DNA of 53,170 nucleotides, taken from Gaertneriomyces semiglobifer (lineage: Eukaryota; Chytridiomycota; Chytridiomycetes; Spizellomycetales; Spizellomycetaceae). Below the pieces are notes generated by a model. That model saw only the letters and a program-made list of their open reading frames with translations, was not told where the DNA came from and searched no databases. The translations under genes were made by a program, and so were the position numbers. The stretch spans positions 1 to 53,170 of the forward strand of contig JAHLKF010000048.1 of the NCBI GenBank assembly GCA_025558075.1, given 5' to 3'. Positions 10,757-22,188 of this stretch are shown one piece after another (position 1 is the first letter of the stretch; each line of letters begins with the position of its first letter).

Positions 10757-10990
10757 ATAAGCACTTGCCAGTGAAACAAGTAAAACGCTACTTGATAATC
10801 ACAACTGGCTGCTGCAGGATACGTCCCATGATATGTACGTTGAAATGCTACCAATACCAGCAATGTAGTGTGTTCAGACCTCTATGTATTGGAATAAATG
10901 ACGGAGGGGAAAATATTACAGCACCAGAAGTGATGTGAGCAAGTCAGATAGAAAGATCACGAGCAAAGTCGGAAAGAATAAAAGGGTCAT

Positions 10991-12714
10991 CTAGGAACGA
11001 TAAGAGTTAGAGATGAGTAAGAATTGAAGCCATGGCGCCGGGTAACATCCCGCGTGAGACAACCCACCTCGTCCAAACAGTCCCTCCGAAAACTCTACAT
11101 CCATGAAACTCGTAGGACTCTCATCACCTTCTACCATGCAACTTCCAAAATCAACAACAGCATCCAGTGCTACTGCGTCCATATCGCTGCCCAACGGAAG
11201 AGGCATCGACAATGCGTCAAAGCAAACCTCCTCCGGAGGTGTGGCAGGTGGCGGTGATAAGGTCGGCACAAGTGGGGGACTGGAAGCCAGGAACGGCTGC
11301 ATCGGACTACTGGTTGCCTCTTGCTTGATCTCTTGCTTGATCGTAACAGCACTGTTCAGGTCGTTGTTGTGAGGCATTAACCTTGAGATCGCTGAGATAA
11401 CATCCTCATTCAACATGGTCCCTGGAAGAGCTGGCTCGGCCGCTTTACTAACTGCAGGACCGAGGTTGCCAACCATTTGCCCAAGAATCACCGCATAAGC
11501 AGCAGAGATGCTGGCATTGTCGTCTCCAGGTGGTGACGGCCGAGTACGCTTTTTCGGTCGACACGGAGATCCGCTGGCATCCGCCGATGACTCGTCATGG
11601 TCATGCTCGGAGCACGTATCAGGAGATCTGGCGGCGTTACGACGCGCGTTGGATGTTGGCCGACCACGTTTCTTTCGTTCGGCGTCTATGCAGGTGGTAG
11701 CTTTGCCCAGCCGGATACAACGCTGTTTACAACGGTAAAATAATGGGTCAGCCCTAATGAAAACACGCACGCCGCATGCAAAATGCCTACCTGACATGGG
11801 CGATTCACATCACACGCGACATGTGAAACTTTACAGTTGACACATGCTTTGTGAACATAATCCTTCTTCCTTGGTTGAGCAGCGTGATGGCTTGAAGCGG
11901 ATTGCGCAGGATTCAATCCCAATCGAGAACCGCGACCAGTCGATGGCGCATTGACAGGACTCGCCACACCGGGTTCTCTTTTGATGGAGACTGAAGTTGC
12001 TTGCAATGCCGCTGGAGAGATGGTTGCAGCTGGGAGCGCTTGTGGCGTGGATGATTTAAGCGCGATGATAGGCATGATACCTGCTCCCTGACCGGTGAGA
12101 GGTACCGCATCACAAGCCATGGATGTTTGCCACGCTGGCAAAATGTTTGGCAAGTCGCCTCTCGAGCTATCCAAAGTACTTTCCGTCTCCAGCTCGCGTT
12201 CCTGTAGAAATTCAGAGCCAATCGCGGACCGTGATTGCGACAGAGTATCTGCTGTTACAGTCAAATCTTCTGCCGTTTTATCGCTCTTGATCTGTCTACG
12301 GAAGGCAATGAGTGTGGAAATGGGCGTAGGTGGATGAGCGCGTTGCGGCGGTGGAATAAATGATCTGGGAGTAGGGGGCGGGACAGTGGATTGCCCAGAG
12401 GATAGGGATTCAAAGAGAGCAAGTTGTGCTAACGCCGAGTCCAGCGGGATCAAAGCGGCAGGAGGGGACAGAGAAGGATCCAATGCCGAGCTTGGAGGGC
12501 TTGGAGGGGCCGGTGAAGATGACGCGGACATGGAAGGTTGTGACTCGTTGGAAGAGATCGACAGCGCAACCGGTTGAGATTTTGGATCTTGCATTGGCGA
12601 TGAAAAAGGCCTGGACATCGTTTGAACGTCCAGCGAAAAAGGATCTGTTATATCGTCGGATTGCCCATTCATTCCACCCAACAGTGCCGCAGCCTGGAAG
12701 GAGGCGATGATCAT
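10991..12714 (-). CDS. Zn(II)2Cys6 transcription factor with centrally placed zinc cluster
   Basis: The model is complement(join(10991..11722,11791..12714)), 551 aa. The 68-nt intron (GTAGGC...AAACAG) splits the DNA-binding domain after Q308. Once joined, the cluster is canonical C-X2-C-X6-C-X5-C-X2-C-X8-C (C291, C294, C301, C307, C310, C319), read as ACVNCKVSHVACD and RPCQRCIRLGK. The basic region KKRGRP follows. The cluster sits in the middle of the protein, unlike Gal4, where it is N-terminal. The first 280 residues are low-complexity Ser/Pro/Ala/Gln, likely activation or regulatory sequence. The C-terminal part is acidic and Pro-rich. The KKRGRP tail resembles the AcuK/Ert1-like group, but no PAS domain is visible, so the regulon cannot be named. 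Zn2Cys6 proteins are essentially a fungal family. Confidence 0.9.
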
Positions 12715-13060
12715 TGTCAGCGATTTTCAAATATAGAGAGTCGGCAATCGAATTCAGCGCAGGTCAAATAGGGCATCACAGAATGGACGAGTGCTCTTAT
12801 AACAGAAGCTTTTTCTGTCGAGCCTCTCCATCTCTTCGTCATTGACGTCCACCAAGCCATCAAGCCGATCTGCTTGTGCGCCACAACGAGTGTATGTTCA
12901 TGATGGGGGAACCCTGTTCCACCCGATTTGACCCGCCCATTATGTTTGTGAATGAATGTCGACTGTAAATGTTGTCCGCGCCTCGCATGAGTCGTGGTCG
13001 AAGTTGAGATACACACGCGTAACAATGTGAATGTCAAAAAATGATGACACTAGCGTATAT

Positions 13061-13085
13061 CAAATGCCTCCTCAGGAGGCATTTG
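13061..13085. repeat. Near-perfect 25-bp palindrome
   Basis: CAAATGCCTCCT, one C, then AGGAGGCATTTG: two 12-bp arms that are exact reverse complements around one unpaired base. It could form a cruciform or bind a dimeric factor. A similar but broken sequence occurs at 64-87. Confidence 0.75.
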
Positions 13086-13370
13086 AATACCATGCAGGCA
13101 GATCCCCATTCTTTTGTTACACCAAACAGACACATATTTCGCTCCTTATTTACCTTGGACATTCCGTCAACGGTTGTGTAATCTCTCGCCACGCCAAAAA
13201 TAGGTCTGAGACCGGTGAATACTCGATGCATGTTGATGACAACGTATGTTCAGATCCACAAAACGTAGTTGAAACCACTTTGGGGAATCCCTGACCCAAT
13301 GCAGCTTTCCGCGGCGCGCAAAAGTAGGTGAAATCCGGTGTGCCCGTCCCTCTTTCTGTATGAACTTTCA

Positions 13371-13400
13371 AGATATCCGTTGTCCAGACTGCGGATATCT
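13371..13400. repeat. Inverted repeat / hairpin, 9-bp arms
   Basis: AGATATCCG (13371-13379) and CGGATATCT (13392-13400) are exact reverse complements separated by 12 nt. There is no T-run after it, and it is not tied to a gene end. It may be an operator-like dimer site or chance. Confidence 0.55.
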
Positions 13401-13828
13401 ACAGGACGAGATGTCAGCAGTAGGGGTAAAAGCTCTGATGTTCATGAATGGCTGGGAAGTTTCTCAATTGATGGAGATGCCTGGCGAATAGTCGAGCGGG
13501 GGACGTTCTTTGATTCGTTCTCCTATGATGCTGCGCCGTGCTCTATGTTGGTGCGTGCGTTCGTGTGATTGCGGGGCGCTCTCAACGATGTGTATTTCTA
13601 TCAATATATAGTGTCGTAATATAAATAGGGGTCTTCCTCGTACGTCAAGCGGGTTCCTTGATAATTCCTTGTCGAGTCACCGATTGTTCAGATCGAAACG
13701 GTCTTTATTAGAATCAAATGGGATGTCGCCGTGAATAGTAAGGAAGAGAAGGCTAGTTCCAGTTCATAGGGAGTAGGATTGAGTTCGATCTTATGCGTAC
13801 GAAAGGAATGCTGAGGGCAACAAGCGGC

Positions 13829-13852
13829 AAGCAGACAAGCAAGCAGACAAGC
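13829..13852. repeat. Tandem 12-bp repeat AAGCAGACAAGC x2
   Basis: Two exact adjacent copies sit in a purine-rich tract that continues as GACGAGACGAGACGAG (about 13890-13905). This is simple-sequence DNA upstream of the transcription-factor gene. Confidence 0.7.
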
Positions 13853-14707
13853 AGAAGGACGCTGAACTGAGATCCGAGAGAAAGAAGAGACGAGACGAGA
13901 CGAGGCGTGGATAAATAAAATAAAAAATGAAGCGGGCGGGACGGCCCGGACAAAAAACACACACGGGCGAGACACGCTTTAATTTTCTTCGTTCATCGCA
14001 ACACGCAACACGCCGGTCCACCAGATGATTATTATTATTGTGTGAATTTGAAGCGGGGGCGGCTTGCCTGGGGGAATCGGGCGATTAATTGGGCCTTCGT
14101 TGATGGCCATGCATCAAAGGCGATTAGTATGGTGTAATGAGTATCGGTTGGGTCTTTATTACTCCAGATCCTCGCTGTAAACGCATCTCAGACATTCAGA
14201 TCTATGCAACTTTCTACCCTGCATTCAATTCAGCATTCAATATCATTCATGGCCATTCGTGGCCAATGTATATAAGGAGACCGTTCGGTGAGATGCACTA
14301 TCATGTGTGTGTTATAAGGAGCGACATGCTATCAAGTCCTGGGGGCGTTCGGCGAAAAAAATAGCGGGATTCGGAGGATCTCGGAAGATAAGAGTTAGGG
14401 TTTAGATGTGTCATGACAATATACCCATCTCCTCGGAAGACTCTCGACAGAAACAGGGCTGCTCGGATAATATGGTTCCGAAGCGTGGTAAGGCGCGGTC
14501 ACAGGCCAAAGGTAAATAATATCACATGACATGACGCCATTGGCGTGCCACTTTTCCCACTTCCGCAACATTAAAACTATGTATCGATAACACAATGGTG
14601 CGCCTTACATAATGACTCTCCGAAGGAACGTGAACCGCAGGCGTGAAATCCTCCGCGCACATTGAAACCGAACCCAACGAGAACGTCGGCGGAATAACAT
14701 ACGATGG

Positions 14708-16644
14708 ATGGCTGCGCAAGCAGAGCTTCGGGACAAGGTTGCTCATTTGGTCCAACAACATGCGGGAGAACTGGATGCAAAAGACAGATTTTGCGATGAA
14801 GTGCTCCTCGCGTTATCTGATCCCCTCGAGGCGGGAAGCGGAGACAGTGGCAACGACGATGACATTTTTACACTGCTCTTAAACCCACTGGTACGATGAG
14901 AGTCAGCGGCCTTGCTTTCTGCTTGCCACAACCGTTAAAGGGCAGAACAAACCACTATTCAAACAGCTTGCGCGACTCCAGTCATCGAATCCATTTCATT
15001 CGTTCCGCGCCAACAAATTGCTTCTGGAGTTTTTGTCGTCCTTCAATGTTGTCGATGACCGTCTGCAAACGTTTTTTGCTTTGCTCCTGCAGAATTTGGA
15101 TCCCTTAAACATGTGTCGCTGCCATTCTATGCGTTCGCACGAAACCACCCATGCTTTGACTTTCACTCTGGATCTGCTGCAACGTCTACTCAAGCGTTTC
15201 CGGCGGCGCATGAAACAGTCCGAAATGGATGACTTGGATCCGTGTGTCCCAATATTGCTTCATGTTTTAGCACAAAAGAGCGACGGCAGAGTTGCATGGA
15301 TAGAGGGTCTGGTATACCACTGGCAGCATGTAGGCACACCGCGATTTCATTTTCTTCATTGCACAGTGCATGTCTAATCTTCAAAGAAAACAGCTCCCAC
15401 CAAAAGTGCTGCCATACTTCACCATCCTGATTCATTCTTTACTGAAAACATATCGGCTATGTGACGGTGATATGGTGGCCGCTCCTTTCCGACGCGATCT
15501 GTTAGTGGTTGCGCAGTACATATCATCTTATCTGCCTGTGGTACTGATATGAGTGCTGCCTTAATTCGACCGCTTTATTAAACATTTTGATTCTTTCAGC
15601 TTGGCATCGTGCTGGATCAATGTCCACATGCGGTTGCTCGGCGAAAAACCTTGGAGATTTTTCACTATTTTGTCGGCGAACGTTCCATTGAGGCCGTAAG
15701 GTTCTTTGCACTCATGTATCGTTGGCCTTGATATCCCTCTCATTCCGTCTCTTGTTCTCAGATTACTCTGCCGCTTGCTTCACTCCAACCCTACATATCC
15801 CGCCTACCTCCCGTCCACATTCCGAACACTACTGTCGACCCCACCACTGAATCGACCGAGTTCATTTTAACAAACCGCGATGAAATTGACAAAGAATCCG
15901 TAAAAATCATCGTCTCCATTGGTATCGAGTCTATCGCGTTTGGATGGATCGCAGTCAAGACCGGGCAAGCTTCCGGTACCGCCATGAAAAGATGGGCAGG
16001 ATGTTTGGGCCGATGCCTGACAGGGCTAGACGGTGAGTCTCTTTGCCCTTACACACAGCCCGTTGCGCTTTTTCTCTGGTGTACTCATCATCGCTATGCT
16101 CCCGTTTCCAGATCTGCTGGCAGATCCTAATCTTCCCTCTCACATCCTCACCCTCTTTATTGACAACGACGCACAACTCTTCCGAGCCCTCACAGCCCTC
16201 AAAGATCTTTGGCTAGCTGACCAGGATGGCATTCTAGCCAAAACCTTCCCATCGCTGGCACCCGCGCTCAGAAACGTATCCCCGCATCGCATGTTTATTC
16301 TGCTGGTCAAAGAATGCGCCTTTGACGTGCAAGTATATCTGGACTGGATGATCTCGGGCGAAAGTGGGTTTCTCGAGTACTTTATGGGATGGCTACGGAT
16401 ATGGGAACCGGTGGTTTTTGTAAAAGAGTGCGGTGACCTGGAGCTACCGCAAGAATCGACGGGAGAAGGGGGCGTTGCAATCCTACATGCATTCTTTTTT
16501 GATTTTTTGGAAAGGTTGGAGGGCTTGACGGAGTTGTTCCCGTATAATGTAGAACCGCTGCTCAAAAGAATCAGGTCAGTTGTAGAGGACTTGACAAATG
16601 TCTTGCCAATGCCAAGCATTTCGTCAGAAGAAACTAGTACTTAG
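14708..16644 (+). CDS. LINS1: Protein Lines homolog (LINS1 family)
   Basis: Six exons are resolved with consistent phase: join(14708..14890,14946..15311,15367..15540,15600..15695,15762..16032,16112..16644), 540 aa. The introns are 55-79 nt with clear GT...CAG ends. The protein is all-helical. The C-terminal part carries the Lines C-terminal signature: LFIDNDAQLFRALTALKDLW followed by HRMFILLVKECAFD and LDWMISGESGFLEYF. In animals the LDWLIS-ET-FLEYFL block is diagnostic. In Drosophila, lines acts in segment and gut patterning and modulates Wnt and Bowl signalling. Human LINS1 is linked to cognition. The ancestral biochemical role is unknown. The length is close to the shorter animal members. 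It is tail-to-tail with Argonaute, with 244 bp between stops. A second in-frame ATG choice is not available, since the 14704 ATG is out of frame. Confidence 0.85.
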
Positions 16645-16888
16645 AGATGATCATGTAATTGACGCGGGATGGGGTCTTACCTCAACAAAACCCGGTAATG
16701 CAACCAGCTGCTCGTTAAGAGGCGGAGGAACATGAGAGCAAAAAGCAAAAAGCAACGTACTCATGAGAATACGGAAGCGTGCTGAATTGGTACTACAAAC
16801 GTAAACACGGTATCACCACCACCCGTCCCACGTCCATTGCAGACGTGGGTTAAAGTCCCGCAGGGTATCCCTACATCTACGTTTACGT

Positions 16889-19800
16889 CTACATGTAGTA
16901 CATCTTAGAAGTCCCGATGAAATTCTTGTGCAACTCTCTCAACCTGACAGGAACCTCAGCCGTGCTGTTCGCAGCAACACTGCTAGCCATGCTTCCGGTC
17001 CAGTCGCCTTCCAAAAACAGACGGGCATCTGTAGAGATCGTGGTGAAAAACTGCGCGTAGAGGTGGCGTTACGGAATAAGAAACTCACAGTAAGCGGCCA
17101 AGTGGGCACGGTACGCTGGGGCAACCATCGAGATACTGCGGGTAGCTCTTTCAGCGAGGAAGCAAAGGTTAAAGCACAATTGCTGCAGCTCATTGGCAGG
17201 TAATTTGATATCATCGTACAGGACGTGATACAAGGTGGGCCTGGACGTGCCCTGAATGCCAGCGTGGGACTAGCGCAACCTTTAGTTAACTTTCGAGTGT
17301 AGAGTGTGAGAATGCTACACATATGCTCACCTGCAGCAAAAAGTTGTACTCGGACGGATGCAAGATGTCTTTGTCAATCTACCAAAGGACCAACTGGATT
17401 AAACCTTACTATGCACAACCCAGGCAGCAAACGAGCAACTCACAATGGTTCCAGGCACACAATTGCCGCTCCGGTCTTCATCATTCTGGTTCAACGGGAA
17501 CAACCTCATATGATGGCGCTTCTGCACCACCAAGAACGCGAGCTTGGCCTGGCACCCCATTTCACGCATGGCGGCAGTGCATGCTGCAATTTCTTTTTGA
17601 CGTACTTCCTTAAACTGACCGGATGAGACACCGTCACGGAAGAAGATGATGTGCTCGGGGAAAGCTGCTTTATTAGCAGCTCTGAAAGCCTTCAGACCAT
17701 CCATCATGACGGCCTTCAGATCCTGGATAATTTCCATGCGGCTGGGCTGAGCGCGACAAGCAGTGGTATATTTGGTCGCTCCCCGGTCAAGGGAACAAAC
17801 CACGGCGGCGATGGAGGGTGCAGCGGAGCCTGCGTGTTGGTGAGTCACGTCAGCTCCAACAAACATGGTCAACTTGGTGGTCAGGGGTAAATCCTTGACG
17901 TAATTGGTAGCACCTCCCAACTTGATGTTAACCTGTGAAAGCGTAGAATATTAGTTAGGGTGCAAGCAAGAAAGCGGGTGGGTTAGCCTGAGCTCTCACC
18001 TTCAAAGCGACATTCACGGCGTATTGGTCTTTGACTTCCCCGTTACGGAAGTTTTTGTCCAGCATGCACTGGGTGAGCACACCGCGTTCAACAAGAGTAT
18101 GCGCCTTGACGGTTTCGTACACACCGCGAATACGGTCATCCAAAATGACAAAGATCATCTGGGGAACCTGTTTGGTCATTCGATACGCTTCGCTGCCTGC
18201 CCATTGAATTGCATCTTTGATTCTAGAAGGATCGTTCGGGTTGGCAATGAGGACGGGAGCATTGTCGGAGCGAATGTCCAAACCGGCGCCACGCCACTTC
18301 ATAACGAGTTGGTCACGAATAGAGTGAGCCTCCCGTTCGTCCTTGCGAACGAAGAAGACGAATGCGTATGAAGTCAACGGTTGAGGGTCCACTACCTTGT
18401 GGTTCATCATATTCCATGACCCATCTCTACCAGGTACTGGGACAATGCTGCTACCGCCAGGAGCATTGCCGCGACCAGTTTGGGGCCGGGCTCCGCCACG
18501 GCCAGATTGTGGGCGATTACCACTACGAAGCATCACATCAGGAGCAGGCAAGACGCGTGCAGGCGCATCCATCATCTCGGTGGACACCTCGAGCTTGAAT
18601 TCTTTCATGTAAGGATTGCTGTTGTAATCCAGTATACCAGGCCCAACGGCGGCAGTAATCTGCTGGCGACGTACATGAGGGCGTTGAACTGTGGCTTTGA
18701 TCATCTCTGACGTATGCTGAGCACTCAAACGACCTTTGAATCGACGAGAAGGTTGAAGCATCAGTACTTCAATGGGGAAGATCGTTTTACCATTAGGCTG
18801 CAAAGGCTCGGGAAATGAGTATCAAGTGAACAAAATATTGGGTGCTCTCATACTTACCGCGGAAACTACAGGAAGCCAAGGAAATTTGAGTACCAAGTTG
18901 TACTGTTGCATGAAGTATTGAGCAATAGAAATTTCACGCCCCGTGCGGTCAGCAAAAGTGTAGTTTTCCGCGCTCTGGTCCAAGACCTTGCTAATACGGA
19001 ATCGAACTTTCTTCCCATCGCCACGGTGAGTGGTGACTACATTGACACCTTTGAGTTCCGCGTGAAGTCGCTTACGGAAGTCATTAATACGTGTAATTGC
19101 AGCGGGATTATCAACACCAAGAATGTTCATGATGAGGTCCAACAAAGGGAAGCTGCCCTTTTCGAAGACAGTAGCCGCAATGTCGACATTGACACCCAGG
19201 TGTCCTGCTTGCATGACACGGATACTTTGGTGGTATCCCCTCCAGATTTCCAAACGGCCCCCAGACAAGGCCACGCGCTGAGCGCTTGAAAAAAAGTTAT
19301 TGCTAGCGCCAGCGGGAACAAAGGCCAATCCTGGCACATGACGCAAAACAGTGTTTAAGCATGCCAGGGCTTGCATAGAAGTTTCTGTCTCTTGGCCTTT
19401 GCCCTTCATGAAGAGGCCCAGCTCATGAAAGAGGATAGTCGAGACCTGAAAGTCGTCAACAGTCAAAGATTGCTTATGACCAAATCATACCGTTAAGAAC
19501 AGCTCATTCACCTTTTTGATCCTGACAGTAAAGGTTTCAGGGTCGCCTTGGTAGGTGTCGCCGGATGGTTCTATGGAGGAACTCGAGGAGGGATGATCGT
19601 TTGCAGGAGATTGGCGATATCCACCACGACCACCACGGCCACCTCTACCACCGCGATCCCCTCCAAAGCCGCCTCTGCCACCACGTCCACCACGACCGCG
19701 TCCACTAAAGCCAGGGTCGGCCGGGGCAGGAGCACTACCTGTTGGACCAGAATCGACGATAACGCTAAGCTGTACTTCAGTGTCCTTAATCTCCCGGATA

Positions 19801-20060
19801 GTATAAGCCAGCTTAGCTCCATCGTAGACAATAAAGGCACTTTTCTGATCACCTCTGAGAAGCGGTTCAGCTGCATGCCAGACCTTACGTGCTTTATCTT
19901 GAGGAACTTCAGGTTCCATCACAACATCGTAAAGGTTGACTTTTAACTCAGCAAACATGCGAATGGGGAAGATATTGATCTTCACCGTGGTAGGCCTTCC
20001 AATGGTCCCGAACCCAGGCCTGAGAGGGAGATCGGATGGTTTAGTTAAAGCACCTGCCAT
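16889..20060 (-). CDS. AGO: Argonaute, slicer-type, with RGG tract inside the N domain
   Basis: Seven exons: complement(join(16889..17028,17089..17269,17331..17378,17444..17932,18000..18797,18858..19445,19491..20060)), 937 aa, all phases consistent. Order: N domain (1-115 and about 175-270) interrupted by an RGG-rich insert (117-148), then PAZ (about 275-400, with [10 protein letters not shown] and the following YF-QQYN block), MID (about 410-610) and PIWI (about 620-937). The catalytic tetrad is intact: D680 (ADVTH), E719 (SRMEII), D752 (FRDGVS) and H887 (YRAHLAAY). The C-terminus ends in MYYM, as usual for family members whose tail fits the MID/PIWI pocket. It should bind small RNAs 5'-end first and cleave paired targets, in the cytoplasm and possibly the nucleus. 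A TATAAG-type box lies about 100 bp upstream. It shares a 670-bp divergent region with the CFAP97 gene. Confidence 0.96.
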
Positions 20061-20156
20061 CTTGTTTTCCAGATGTTAAGCAATGGCGATGTATAAACGC
20101 TAGATAAGAGCAAAGAGGAGGTGTATAAAGATCTGGGAATCCTTGACTCTGATGCC

Positions 20157-20166
20157 TCTTATATAC
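20157..20166 (-). promoter_or_regulatory. TATA box of the Argonaute gene
   Basis: The minus strand reads TATATAAGAG about 97-106 bp upstream of the Argonaute ATG, flanked by a C/G-rich run (the plus-strand C7 tract just after it). It matches the TATAWAAG consensus and sits at a plausible distance for a leader of about 70 nt. Confidence 0.55.
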
Positions 20167-20732
20167 CTCCCCCCCTCAATGTGAAAAGATAGGACACTCT
20201 ACAACTGACCAGGACGCGACAAGGTCAGTGTGGGGACACTTTCTTGACACTTCTCATCATCCACCGTAAGCGAAATTCGGAACAATCTGGAAGGCACGTC
20301 CCCGATGAAAGAGCAGCAACCTGGAGGGTTGGGAAGAAGTCCATCATGAATGGAAGTACTGCAACTTTTGTGATGTGGTTAGGCTGTAGAACGGGCGTCA
20401 TTGGTCTAGTCCTCGTAGTCTGATGCATCGATGCACGCATGTGGATGAGATAACCCAATGTGGACATGCCCCGTCTTCCCAACACTTCAGTGTTGTCGGG
20501 GGGATCTTCAATCCCATCAGTAACAAGCGATGTACTATGTAGTTTGCGAAATGCTGGTGTGTTGCCCGCACAAAATCGGAGTGTTACCCGATATAAAGTG
20601 CATCTCGGAGAATTCTGACCCTCCATCACCATCTTCGAGCGCCCAATTGTCCCTCTGACAGGAGAGATGAGCGCTGAATGCTAAAGGTTGACATTGCATG
20701 CATCCGAAATAAAGGCTGGACAGTGCATCGCA

Positions 20733-22016
20733 ATGTCGACTGCGGTAGCTTCCTCGCCGCCAGCAACCAGACGGCCTGGCACCGCGAGGAGAAGCGGAGA
20801 ATCCCTCAAGCAATCCCCTTGCTGCTCAAATACAAGTTTGCCTTGTCATCATCACCGCGATCTTGCGCATCCACAAGCATGGTCTCATCGCCATTATATT
20901 CCCGCTCGCCCAACCGCCAATAAGCTTCTGTCACAAAGATGGGATTCGCATGCCCGAGAGCTGCATCTTCGTAAGCTTAGAGAAGCAAGGCCGACAGTGG
21001 ACGATGGGGCGCCAAAAGTATATCGGCACCTGGAGATGAGGCTGAAAGCCTTGGTGGAAGAGCAAGGTGTGCACTAATGAACCTTCTGAAGCTGGCGCTT
21101 TCTCACTCATTTCCCATGCATTTTCGTTAGCTCGTCTGAACTGTATTGAAAATTCCAACAAGATTCTTCTAGATCGCATAGCCCATCATACAGTTCGTCC
21201 GTCTAATGTGTCCGACCTTGAGCAAGCCCGTATCAACACGTACATAGAGCGTAAGGAGCAACGCAAATTAACCCCATCTCTCAATGGTACACAAAGGAGA
21301 AAGACGTCGGAGAAAATCCAGTGGGAAAACCGAGTGCGTACTTTAGTTTACGTGAGAACTTTGCTGATTACGGATTTAACATGACTTTGTGTCCACAGGT
21401 GCATTTACGTCGTCTTGAGCAAAAGCAGCCGTGCTACAAACGGACTGATTGGCTGAAAGATCGGTGTCGAAACCTGGAATATATCCGTAATATCGCTCAG
21501 TATCCACAAAGCTATCATAGATTGTTAGAAGGCCATGAAGAAGAGGTAGTCAAAAGCGGCCTGCCGGGGCCGAAAATTGGCGAACATCGATTGAAGGCTG
21601 CTGTACATGCGTACATGGACGATGGGAAGCGCAAAGAGCGATGCCTTTCAGCACCGCAGCGGCGCGAAAGAGCGCAATCCGCGGCTGCTCTGGGCAAACC
21701 GGAAGAAAAGCAACTGCCTCCGCCGGGGACAGACTTGCCCATTGGTCGTCCACCCACTAGGCCTAACAGGATGACTGGTACGTTGTCAGATTGGGAAAGT
21801 GAGGACGAGTCACTCAAGGCAGCTGGGCTGGATACTTCCCGATTAGCCGCGCGACTGGATGAAGAAGCAGATGACTCCAATGCACCAACACCGGTGGTAC
21901 GGTTTGCCGATGTCTCTAGCACTCAAGGATCCTCACAAATGAGCCCGCAACCGACTTCCCGCGCGTCAAGCGCGCGAGGAGCTGGTGGCTCAACTCACTC
22001 ATTGCCACCCATCTAG
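20733..22016 (+). CDS. CFAP97/hemingway-family ciliary protein
   Basis: Three exons: join(20733..21066,21131..21333,21399..22016), 384 aa, introns 64 and 65 nt, phases consistent. The first half has the bipartite CFAP97 pattern: SQRWDSHARELHLRKLREARPTVDD-type sequence followed by 'AP-VY-HL', then ENSNKILLDRIAHH and YIERKEQRK. This matches small CFAP97D1-like proteins, which are needed for sperm axoneme stability. After it come a basic linker (PCYKRTDWLKDRCRN) and a long Ser/Pro/Glu-rich disordered tail (about residues 230-384). Such genes are expected only in organisms that build flagella, so this supports a zoosporic fungus. The ATG at 20733 is the first in frame with the conserved block. 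The tail is longer than in CFAP97D1 and may be lineage-specific. Confidence 0.75.
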
Positions 22017-22188
22017 CTGTGAAAGGGCGCAGTCGTGCTGTTTCCACCGAGCTCATGTATTAAAACTATGGGAATATATACAATCAAACTCTGCAATGAT
22101 CCAATGACAATAATTTACTGCGCATTATAACGAAGCAGACTCCACGCATAGATCGTCAGCCATACACTTTCACAGTTACCGAGAGGAG

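Larger units (their letters stand above)
12715..14707. other. About 2 kb without a convincing gene
   Basis: This divergent intergenic stretch lies between the Zn2Cys6 gene and the Lines gene. Short ORFs occur on both strands, but none has protein-like conservation or splice-supported extensions. It holds a near-perfect palindrome (13061-13085), a hairpin (13371-13400), a purine-rich tract with tandem AAGCAGACAAGC units (13829-13852) and AT-rich TATA-like spots (near 13605 and 14270). A long upstream regulatory region or leader for the transcription factor, or a non-coding RNA, are the likely contents. Confidence 0.5.

Noticed and set aside
13031..13294. 87-codon ORF beginning MSKNDDTSVYQMPPQEA
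   Set aside because: It contains the palindrome and then loses protein-like composition; the resemblance to the first gene is limited to about nine residues.
16800..16888. Possible RNA structure between the LINS and Argonaute stops
   Set aside because: The CTACATCTACGTTTACGTCTACATGTAG stretch is a short simple-sequence repeat. I could not fold a convincing RNA gene from it.
17306..17626. Plus-strand ORFs antisense to Argonaute
   Set aside because: They overlap exons coding the PIWI domain and have no independent support.
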